From NCBI GenBank assembly GCA_964444795.1, contig CAYUIQ010000265.1, forward strand, positions 1 to 11,497: a DNA stretch of 11,497 nt, given 5' to 3'. Position numbers and translations under genes: made by a program. The first letter of the stretch is position 1. Each line of letters begins with the position of its first letter. This document shows positions 5,469 to 11,497 of this stretch, piece after piece. The stretch comes from JABMRP01 sp964444795 (GTDB lineage Bacteria > Planctomycetota > Planctomycetia > Pirellulales > Thermoguttaceae). The notes under the pieces are model-generated. The model saw only the letters and a program-made list of their open reading frames with translations. It had not been told where the DNA came from and did no database searches.

Positions 5469-5591
5469 GAACAGTTGGAGAGCTTCTGGAAAATGGTACT
5501 TCTAGGAAATAATTCCCGGCACGGCTCTTCCTCCCTTTTCTGAATTATCCCGTCGGTTCGACGATCTGGCTAGTAATCATTGGAGTGCTGA

Positions 5592-7304
5592 ATGGCCGCC
5601 ACGAGAGACTTCACCGAAATCTTGATCCGTCAAGGGGTCATTAGCCCTGAGCAGATCGCCGAGGCGGAGCAGATGGCCACCGGTTCCGGGGCCGCCGTCG
5701 CCGATACGCTGATCAGCCTGGAGTATGCGACCGGCGAAGAGGTGATGCGGGCGATGGCCCAGCAGCATGGCAAGGAATACGTCGAGTTGTCGGACATCAT
5801 GATCCCGCCGTCGATCGTGGAACTCGTTCCCGAGCCGGTCGCCCGGGAAAACGCGATCCTGCCGCTTTCGGAAGACGACGGGCAGTTGACGGTCATCGTC
5901 AGCGATCCGTTGGACTACGACACACTGGACAAGCTTCGCTTCATCCTCAACCGTCGGATCGAGACGGCGCTGGCCCCCCGGGGGAGTATCCTCGAGGCGA
6001 TCAATCGCCACTACGGCCAAACGGTGGGTGAAAGCAACGACTCGATGCTGCAGGAGTTTACCGATACGGCGATCGACTTCACCGAGATGGAAGACGACGC
6101 CGACACCGGCGACGAAGAAGTCGACGAGGCCAGCGCGCCGATCGTGCGTCTGGTCCACCTGTTGATCACCGAGGCGGTTCAGCTTCGCGCATCGGATATC
6201 CACGTCGAGCCGTTCGAGGACCGGGTTCGCGTGCGTTACCGCATCGACGGCGTGCTGGTCGAGCGGGATAATGCCCCCCGGCGTCTATTGGGAGCCATTC
6301 TCTCGCGCATCAAGATCCTCTCCAAGCTCGATATCGCCGAGCGACGACGAACGCAAGATGGTCGAATCAAGGTGACTGTGGGCGAAAAGGAACTGGATCT
6401 GCGTGTGAGCGTCATTCCGACCAGTCACGGGCAGTCGGTGGTCATGCGGCTGTTGGACAAGGACAATATCAAGGTGGGGCTCCGCCAGTTGGGTTTCGCG
6501 GATGCCGATTTCCAGACATTCCAGGGATTGATCCGGCGGCCCAACGGAATCGTCCTGGTCACCGGCCCGACGGGTTCGGGCAAGACGACTTCGCTGTATG
6601 CGGCGCTGAACGAGCTGAATACACCAGATAAGAAGATCATCACCGCCGAGGATCCCGTCGAGTACTACCTGGCGGGGGTAAATCAGGTGGAGATTCGGCA
6701 CTCGATCGGTTTGGATTTTGCGCGGGTGATTCGCGCCATGCTGCGTCAGGCGCCGAACATCATCCTTGTGGGCGAGATGCGTGACTTGGAGACGGCTCAA
6801 ATGGGAATCCAAGCATCTCTGACTGGACACTTGGTATTCAGTACTCTGCACACGAACGATGCGCCCAGTGCTGTGACACGACTCATCGATATGGGGGTTC
6901 CTTCGTACCTCGTCTCTAGCAGTGTCTCCGCCATTATGGCCCAGAGGCTGGTTCGCGTCGTCTGCCGAAAATGCAAACAGCCGTACACCCCCAACGAGTC
7001 GGCCCTGCGAGCGGCCGGGTATACCGATGAGCAACTGAAGTCGGCCACCTTCATGAAGGGACGCGGTTGTGGCGAATGCGGGGGCGGGGGCTTCCGCGGA
7101 CGGCTGGCCATCTTCGAATTGATGGTTATGAGCAGCAAAATCCGCGAATTGACCTTTGCCAGTGCCCCCACCGATCATATCCGCAAGGCGGCCCTGTCCG
7201 AAGGCATGACCACCCTTTACCAGGACGGTCTGGAGAAGGCGCGGCGCGGAGTTACCACCCTCGACGAAGTCTTCCGGGTAGCCAAACAGAGCGAGGAAGA
7301 CTAA
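5592..7304 (+). CDS. pilB: PilB/GspE-family assembly ATPase, paralogue 1
   Basis: This 570-aa cytoplasmic hexameric ATPase drives pilin or pseudopilin polymerisation at the inner-membrane platform. An MshEN-type N-terminal domain (about 1-145) is followed by an acidic linker (about 146-182) and the T2SSE core. Walker A GPTGSGKT is at 325-332, the Asp box AEDPVE at 352-357, Walker B ILVGEMRD at 391-398 with Glu395, and the His box STLHTND with His420. The tetracysteine zinc site is CRKC (458, 461) and CGEC (493, 496). All key residues are present, so it should be active. The MshEN motif is degenerate: RDF and VAD stand where RLG and LG are expected. The stretch before Walker B reads LRQAPN rather than LRQDPD. 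TGGAG lies 6 nt before the ATG. Sequence alone does not tell PilB (pilus) from GspE (type II secretion). The neighbouring pilT favours a pilus. Confidence 0.93.
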   Translation: MAATRDFTEILIRQGVISPEQIAEAEQMATGSGAAVADTLISLEYATGEEVMRAMAQQHGKEYVELSDIMIPPSIVELVPEPVARENAILPLSEDDGQLTVIVSDPLDYDTLDKLRFILNRRIETALAPRGSILEAINRHYGQTVGESNDSMLQEFTDTAIDFTEMEDDADTGDEEVDEASAPIVRLVHLLITEAVQLRASDIHVEPFEDRVRVRYRIDGVLVERDNAPRRLLGAILSRIKILSKLDIAERRRTQDGRIKVTVGEKELDLRVSVIPTSHGQSVVMRLLDKDNIKVGLRQLGFADADFQTFQGLIRRPNGIVLVTGPTGSGKTTSLYAALNELNTPDKKIITAEDPVEYYLAGVNQVEIRHSIGLDFARVIRAMLRQAPNIILVGEMRDLETAQMGIQASLTGHLVFSTLHTNDAPSAVTRLIDMGVPSYLVSSSVSAIMAQRLVRVVCRKCKQPYTPNESALRAAGYTDEQLKSATFMKGRGCGECGGGGFRGRLAIFELMVMSSKIRELTFASAPTDHIRKAALSEGMTTLYQDGLEKARRGVTTLDEVFRVAKQSEED

Positions 7305-7425
7305 TTTGACCGTGTACGACTCCGGAATCGGAGGCCAAAACTCATGGTGAGATCTACCTCTGATGACGGGTGTTGAATGAACATGAACTGCGTCGCCCAC
7401 CCGAAGAAGGGAGGCGGCTTTGGAA

Positions 7426-7451
7426 ATCGGCTTGCGAGTGGGCAGGCCGAT
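7426..7451 (+). other. hairpin in the pilB-pilT gap
   Basis: ATCGGCTTGC (7426-7435) pairs with GCAGGCCGAT (7442-7451) over 10 positions, one of them a G-T wobble, around the hexaloop GAGTGG. No T-run follows, so it is not a typical terminator. It overlaps the candidate -35 of the pilT promoter. Confidence 0.55.
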
Positions 7452-7460
7452 GGGAATAAT
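7432..7460 (+). promoter_or_regulatory. candidate promoter for pilT
   Basis: TTGCGA (7432-7437; 4 of 6) and AATAAT (7455-7460; 5 of 6) are separated by 17 nt. Transcription from about 7467 would give a leader of about 254 nt containing the 7474-7516, 7624-7646 and 7683-7697 hairpins. Confidence 0.37.
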
Positions 7461-7682
7461 TCATTAACGGCGGGAGACCCGGCTTCATTCCTTCTCTTCC
7501 GGCTATCCGGGTTCTCGTCCGGCGTTAGGTGAGTGAGTCGCGGGTGAAGCAAGGGCAATGCATCCGCCGAGACCATGGTGGTACGCGACCAAAGCGAGTA
7601 ACGGTCTGGCCGACCGGACAAGTCCGCCCGATTGCGGGGGGGGCGGCATACTGGAACAGCGAGGCTCCCCGGTCCATTTTTT

Positions 7683-7697
7683 GCGCGGTTCCCGCGC
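7683..7697 (+). other. GC hairpin just upstream of the pilT ribosome-binding site
   Basis: GCGCGG and CCGCGC form a perfect 6-bp stem closed by the triloop TTC. GGAG, the likely Shine-Dalgarno of pilT, begins 7 nt downstream (7704-7707) and lies an unusually long 13 nt before the ATG. The stem could influence translation start; this is an inference. Confidence 0.45.
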
Positions 7698-7720
7698 GCC
7701 TGCGGAGAAATTGATTCATC

Positions 7721-8839
7721 ATGGGTACGATTCTAATTGACAAGCTGCTGCAGACGGTCATCAACCGCAAGGCCAGCGATCTCCATATCACGGTAGGCCA
7801 ACCGCCGGTCGTACGCGTGGACGGGCGGTTGAAGAAGCTGGAAACCAAAGTCCTCGAGCCCGAGGACACGGCGGCGTTGATGAAGAGCATCACGCCCGAT
7901 CGCTGTCAGCAGGAGTTGCAGGAGCAAGGCGGAGCCGACTTCGGGTTCGCTTTCGGCGACGCGGCCCGATTCCGCGTGTCGATTTTCAAGCAGAAGGGCA
8001 ACGTGGCGATGGTGCTACGGCAGATCCCGATGCAATTGATGAGCTTCCAGGACTTGGGAACTCCGCCGGTGCTGGCCGATCTGTGCATGCGGCCGCGAGG
8101 ATTGATTCTGGTGACCGGCCCCACCGGTTCGGGCAAGACGACCACCTTGGCGGCGATGATCGACCACCTCAACAAGAGCATCGACCACCACATCATCACC
8201 ATTGAGGACCCGATCGAGTTTTTCCACAAGCATCAGAAATCGACGATCAACCAGCGGGAGTTGGGGGTGGACGTCCCGAGTTTTGCCGAGGCGATTCGTC
8301 GTGGTCTGCGGCAGGACCCCGACGTCATCCTGGTAGGTGAATTGCGCGACCTGGAGACGATCGAGGCGGCGATCACCGCCGCGGAAACCGGCCACATCGT
8401 CTTCGCCACGCTGCACACCACCGGTGCCCAGGGTACGGTCAACCGCATTATCGACGTCTTCCCGACCAGCCAGCAGGCCCAGATCCGCACCCAGCTTTCC
8501 ACGGCGATCATCGGCGTATTGTCGCAGGCCCTGTTGCCGAAGATCGGCGGTGGCCGGGTCGCCGCTTACGAAATGCTGGTCGTCACGCCGGCCACGGCCA
8601 ACCTGATCCGAGAAGCCAAGACCTATCGAATCAACTCCACGATCCAGACGGGCACCAAGCTGGGAATGCAGATGTTGGACGACCACATGTTCCGGCTCTG
8701 GCAACAGGGTCTGGTGGAGAAGAAGGACATCTTGCTCAAGGCAAACGACCCCGACGAACTGGCCTCCAAGCTGGCCCGGGCCGAACGCGGCTTGTTCGAA
8801 GACGAAGCGGAAGCCCGCGGCCGGATCGATTCGGAGTAG
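7721..8839 (+). CDS. pilT: PilT twitching-motility retraction ATPase
   Basis: This 372-aa cytoplasmic hexameric ATPase depolymerises type IV pili, pulling the fibre back for twitching motility, surface sensing or DNA uptake. The N-terminal PAS-like domain carries ASDLHITVG (18-26). Walker A GPTGSGKT is at 133-140, the Asp box TIEDPIE at 160-166, Walker B VILVGELRD at 202-210 with Glu207, and the His box GHIVFATLHTTGA has His225 and His232. The C-terminal PilT signature (AIRNLIRE in the best-known members) appears as ATANLIRE (291-298), needed for retraction in studied homologues. There is no tetracysteine zinc site, which separates it from the PilB/GspE genes on both sides. Length is normal, with a slightly extended acidic tail. 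Its presence argues that the cluster builds a retractable pilus rather than only a secretion pseudopilus. Confidence 0.95.
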   Translation: MGTILIDKLLQTVINRKASDLHITVGQPPVVRVDGRLKKLETKVLEPEDTAALMKSITPDRCQQELQEQGGADFGFAFGDAARFRVSIFKQKGNVAMVLRQIPMQLMSFQDLGTPPVLADLCMRPRGLILVTGPTGSGKTTTLAAMIDHLNKSIDHHIITIEDPIEFFHKHQKSTINQRELGVDVPSFAEAIRRGLRQDPDVILVGELRDLETIEAAITAAETGHIVFATLHTTGAQGTVNRIIDVFPTSQQAQIRTQLSTAIIGVLSQALLPKIGGGRVAAYEMLVVTPATANLIREAKTYRINSTIQTGTKLGMQMLDDHMFRLWQQGLVEKKDILLKANDPDELASKLARAERGLFEDEAEARGRIDSE

Positions 8840-8886
8840 TTGACAACCGTTGGATATACCGTAACCGACAACCGAGGCATGCGATC
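8840..8886 (+). other. short pilT-pilB2 spacer with a -35-like box and 8-bp repeat
   Basis: A perfect TTGACA (8840-8845) begins directly after the pilT stop, but no acceptable -10 follows at 16-18 nt. GACAACCG occurs at 8842-8849 and 8867-8874. GAGG (8874-8877) is the probable Shine-Dalgarno, 9 nt before the ATG at 8887. Read-through from pilT is the simplest expectation. Confidence 0.35.
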
Positions 8887-10605
8887 ATGGCAATTCGGCG
8901 CATTGGCCAGGTCCTGGTGGACCTGGGATTCATCACCGAAGAACAACTCGAAGTGCTCCTGGAAGAGCAGGAGCAGCGTCCCGGTGAATTGCTCGGACAG
9001 ATCGCCATGGGCATGGGCTTTGTCAGCGACGAGCAATTGGCCCAATCGCTGGCCGAACAATTAGGGCTCCAGGTACTCAGCCTCGGCGACGCGGCGGTGC
9101 CTCAGGAAGTGCTCGATCACGTCACCGAACCGATGGCCCAACTCTACAAGATCATCCCGGTCGATTTCGAGGACGACACGCTGACGATCGCCATGTGCGA
9201 GCCCCAGAAGCTCTCGGTCGTCGACGAGCTGCGCAGTTTTCTCGGCTACGACATCCGCGTCATGGTGGCCACCGAGCAGGACATCATCAAGGGGCTGGAT
9301 CGCTACTACGCGGTGGGAAGCGAGAGCGTCGAGACGTTGATCGCCGACATGGAAGACAACGAAGATCTGGCCAAGGCGGCGGCCAAACTGGCGGCGGAAG
9401 GCACCTTCGACATCACCCAGGCCGAGGAGTTGGCCGATAGTGCCCCGGTCCGCAAACTGCTGAACATGGTGCTGTTGCTGGCCATTAAGGACCACGCCAG
9501 CGATTTGCATTTCGAGCCGTTCGAGAACGAGTTCAAGATTCGCATCCGGGCCGACGGCGTGCTCTACGAGATGGTTCCGCCGCCGAGGCATCTGGCTTTC
9601 GCCATCACCACGCGCATCAAGGTGATGGCCAACCTGGACATTGCCGAGCGCCGGGTGCCGCAGGACGGGCGGATCCGCCTGACCGTGGGCGGCCACCCGG
9701 TCGACTTGCGCGTCAGCGTGATGCCCACGATGTTCGGCGAGAGCGTGGTCATGCGGATCCTCGACCGTTCGGTGGTGATGCTCGATCTGGACGCGGTGGG
9801 GCTGGAAGGGCCCACGTTGGCGGACTTCCGCGGTATTATCCGCCGGCCCAACGGGATTGTGCTGGTGACCGGTCCGACCGGGTCGGGAAAAACGACCACG
9901 CTCTACGGGGCGCTGACCGAGTTGAACGACATTGAGGATAAGCTGATCACGACCGAGGACCCGGTGGAATACGATATCGACGGGATCGTTCAGATGCCCA
10001 TCGACGCCGCGATCGGCAACACGTTTGCCCAGTGTTTGCGGTCGATTCTCCGCCAGGATCCGGACAAGATCCTGGTCGGCGAGATCCGCGATCTGGAGAC
10101 GGCCGAAATTGCCATTCAGGCGTCGCTGACCGGGCATATGGTCTTCAGCACGCTGCACACCAACGATGCTCCCAGCACGATTACCCGATTGCGCGACATG
10201 GGTGTGCCGCCGTTCTTGATCACGGCCACCCTGGAAGCCATCCTGGCCCAGCGACTGGTGCGAAAAATCTGCAAGGACTGTCGCGAGGAGACTGTTCCCG
10301 CCACGGAAACGCTGGCCGAACTGGACCTCACCCCCGACGACGTGGCCGACAGAAAATTCTATCGCGGGCGGGGTTGTGCCAACTGCAACAACACGGGCTT
10401 CAGGGGCCGTTGCGGGCTGTTCGAGTTGCTGGAAATCAACGACCAGATTCGCGAATTCATCAACGACGGGGCATCGACCGACATTCTTCGCGACGCGGGC
10501 CGGGCCGCCGGGATGAGGCCGCTTCGCGATAACGGATTGGCCAAAGTCTATTCGGGTGTTACCACGATCGAGGAAGTGATTCGGGAAACCGTACACGAGG
10601 GATAA
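8887..10605 (+). CDS. pilB: PilB/GspE-family assembly ATPase, paralogue 2, with intact MshEN motif
   Basis: This 572-aa paralogue of the ATPase at 5592 has the same layout. The N-terminal MshEN domain shows two well-kept motif repeats: RRIGQVLVDLGFITEEQL with Gln28, then LLGQIAMGMGFVSDEQL with Gln58. This is the tandem pattern that binds cyclic di-GMP in MshE-type ATPases. The core has ASDLHFEPF (204-212), Walker A GPTGSGKT (329-336), Asp box TTEDPVE (355-361), the canonical LRQDPDKILVGEIRD with Glu399, and the His box with His424. CKDC (462, 465) and CANC (497, 500) form the zinc site. All catalytic residues are present. The gene ends 2 nt before the pilC start, so the two are almost certainly coupled and this ATPase is the likely direct partner of that PilC. 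c-di-GMP binding is inferred from motif only. Confidence 0.94.
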   Translation: MAIRRIGQVLVDLGFITEEQLEVLLEEQEQRPGELLGQIAMGMGFVSDEQLAQSLAEQLGLQVLSLGDAAVPQEVLDHVTEPMAQLYKIIPVDFEDDTLTIAMCEPQKLSVVDELRSFLGYDIRVMVATEQDIIKGLDRYYAVGSESVETLIADMEDNEDLAKAAAKLAAEGTFDITQAEELADSAPVRKLLNMVLLLAIKDHASDLHFEPFENEFKIRIRADGVLYEMVPPPRHLAFAITTRIKVMANLDIAERRVPQDGRIRLTVGGHPVDLRVSVMPTMFGESVVMRILDRSVVMLDLDAVGLEGPTLADFRGIIRRPNGIVLVTGPTGSGKTTTLYGALTELNDIEDKLITTEDPVEYDIDGIVQMPIDAAIGNTFAQCLRSILRQDPDKILVGEIRDLETAEIAIQASLTGHMVFSTLHTNDAPSTITRLRDMGVPPFLITATLEAILAQRLVRKICKDCREETVPATETLAELDLTPDDVADRKFYRGRGCANCNNTGFRGRCGLFELLEINDQIREFINDGASTDILRDAGRAAGMRPLRDNGLAKVYSGVTTIEEVIRETVHEG

Positions 10606-10607
10606 TC

Positions 10608-11497
10608 ATGCCGACCTATCTATTCGAGGCGATGGACGCCACCGGCCAGGAAATCAAGGACGTGGTCGAGGCGCCCAGCGAGGACGAAGCCCAGGCCACG
10701 ATTCGGCAGATGGGGTACTTCGTCACGAAGATCGCCGTCAAGAAAAGCCGGAAGACGTCCGGGGAGAAGAAAGCCGCCAAGAAAGGCGGCAAGACCTTCG
10801 CCCTCGGCGGTGTCAAGTCCGGCCTGTTGACCAACTTTACCCGCCAGTTGTCGATCTTGCAGGACGCCGGATTGCCGATCCTGCGGAGCCTGAAAATCCT
10901 GGAGGGTCAGGCCAAGCCGGGGGCTCTGAAGAACAGCCTCATCGACGTCTGCGAAGAGATCGAGAGCGGGGCCACCCTCTCGGAGGCCATGGCCAAATCG
11001 CCCCGGGCCTTCGACCGGCTCTACGTCAACATGATCAAGGCGGGCGAGGCCGGCGGTGCGTTGGAGGTGATTCTCCAGCGCCTGGCCGAATTCCAGGAAC
11101 GTTCTCAAGCGCTGAAACGCAAAGTAAAAGGCGCGCTGGTCTACCCGATCACCGTCGTCTTGTTTGCCGTGCTTATTCTCATCGTCATCATGCTGAAGAT
11201 CGTCCCCACGTTCATCAAGATCTTCGATGATTTCGATGCCGAATTGCCGGAGATGACCAAGGCCCTGATCTGGATGTCGGAGGCCACGGTCGATTGGTGG
11301 TTCCTGTTTCCCGCCATACCCGTCGGAATCTGGTTGCTGCTGAAGCTCCTGCGGATGTTCAAACCGGGGCGCATGGGATGGGATCTCTGGTCGCTGAAGA
11401 TGCCTATTTTCGGGCAACTGGTGGAGAAGAACATCGTTGCCCGAACCAGCCGAACCTTGGGAACCCTGGTGGCCAGCGGCGTGCCCATCCTCGAAGG
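10608..11497 (+). CDS. pilC: PilC/GspF inner-membrane platform protein, partial
   Basis: The gene starts at the ATG at 10608, 2 nt after the pilB2 stop, with GAGGG a few bases upstream inside that gene. It is cut by the window end after 296 codons; the family is usually about 400 aa. PilC/GspF is the polytopic platform that couples the cytoplasmic ATPases to pilin insertion. The N-terminal segment (1-45: TYLFEAMDATG, then TIRQMGYFV) is typical, followed by a Lys-rich linker (45-62). The first T2SSF domain (about 73-196) includes FTRQLSILQDAGLPI and the hallmark GEAGGALE (146-153). Membrane helices lie at about 178-198 and 231-247. The second T2SSF repeat begins near 277 (VARTSRTLGTLVASGVPILE), mirroring the first, when the sequence ends. 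No defect is seen. Confidence 0.95.
   Translation, partial: MPTYLFEAMDATGQEIKDVVEAPSEDEAQATIRQMGYFVTKIAVKKSRKTSGEKKAAKKGGKTFALGGVKSGLLTNFTRQLSILQDAGLPILRSLKILEGQAKPGALKNSLIDVCEEIESGATLSEAMAKSPRAFDRLYVNMIKAGEAGGALEVILQRLAEFQERSQALKRKVKGALVYPITVVLFAVLILIVIMLKIVPTFIKIFDDFDAELPEMTKALIWMSEATVDWWFLFPAIPVGIWLLLKLLRMFKPGRMGWDLWSLKMPIFGQLVEKNIVARTSRTLGTLVASGVPILE

Larger units (their letters stand above)
5198..5591. other. divergent intergenic region between the beta-barrel gene and the pilus cluster
   Basis: These 394 bases contain no credible gene. The left part holds the minus-strand promoter described separately. The right part must drive the pilus cluster. It has a perfect TTGACA (5440-5445), but the element 17 nt on is TAGCCT (5463-5468; 3 of 6). 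An isolated AATAAT (5508-5513) has no -35. The AT-rich block 5490-5515 contains the imperfect palindrome GGAAATAATTCC. No sigma54 or riboswitch signature was found. Confidence 0.5.
7305..7720 (+). other. 416-nt gap and structured leader before pilT
   Basis: There is no credible gene here. Several stable hairpins can be drawn: 7426-7451, 7474-7516, 7624-7646 (CCGCCC with GGGCGG around a G8 run at 7636-7643) and 7683-7697. A T6 run (7677-7682) lies just before the last. A candidate promoter sits at 7432-7460. In an otherwise tightly packed same-strand cluster, a gap of this size suggests a separate promoter and long 5' leader for pilT. I could not match it to any known riboswitch class. Confidence 0.5.

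Noticed and set aside
7671..7697. intrinsic terminator at the T6 run before pilT
   Set aside because: The GC hairpin lies after the T-run on the plus strand rather than before it, and no strong hairpin precedes the run.
7305..7720. c-di-GMP riboswitch (GEMM) in the pilT leader
   Set aside because: The conserved GEMM core sequences and tetraloop/receptor pattern could not be found by eye on the plus strand.
9061..10596. 511-codon minus-strand frame inside pilB paralogue 2
   Set aside because: It is a long antisense frame produced by GC-rich codon use, rich in His, Arg and Gln with no domains. The similar 371-codon frame at 6285-7400 is rejected for the same reason.

Overview
The window most likely comes from a planctomycete (Planctomycetota, Pirellulales-like). 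This rests on the GC-rich coding background, a proline-linked outer-membrane beta-barrel protein ending in a SYWPWNPGRH-type tail, exported zinc-peptidase and glycoside-hydrolase genes, and a pilB-pilT-pilB-pilC pilus cluster. The assignment is an inference from gene content; there is no rRNA or other marker here.

Region 1 (1-1954): a divergent pair of exported enzymes. The minus strand carries only the first 98 bases of a GH16-type glycoside hydrolase with a clean signal peptide. The plus strand carries a secreted two-domain protein that joins an M14 succinylglutamate desuccinylase/aspartoacylase-like zinc peptidase to a BPL_N/class I amidotransferase-like domain.

Region 2 (1955-3603): an AT-richer stretch (44% GC by hand count over 2161-2280, against 63% over 6181-6240). 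It opens with direct and inverted repeats at 1991-2104. A string of small minus-strand genes of unknown function follows. In transcription order these are a frameshifted gene of about 66 aa, a 31-aa ORF, a 90-aa gene, a 39-aa gene and a 176-aa gene. Two of them share a near-identical 16-nt ribosome-binding leader. This looks like an acquired, partly decaying cassette.

Region 3 (3604-5591): a pterin-4a-carbinolamine dehydratase on the plus strand, convergent with a secreted outer-membrane beta-barrel protein on the minus strand. The barrel gene has a near-consensus sigma70-type promoter that fixes its start. The gap to the next gene holds the upstream region of the pilus cluster.

Region 4 (5592-11497): type IV pilus / type II secretion motor genes, all on the plus strand: a PilB/GspE ATPase, a 416-nt leader with several hairpins and a candidate promoter, the retraction ATPase PilT, a second PilB/GspE ATPase, and the start of the platform protein PilC/GspF, cut by the window edge. 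PilB-type ATPases drive pilin polymerisation, PilT drives retraction and PilC is the inner-membrane platform on which they act. The two PilB paralogues differ in their N-terminal MshEN domains: the second keeps the tandem c-di-GMP-type motif and the first has lost much of it, which suggests different regulation.

I found no rRNA, tRNA, CRISPR array or complete insertion sequence.
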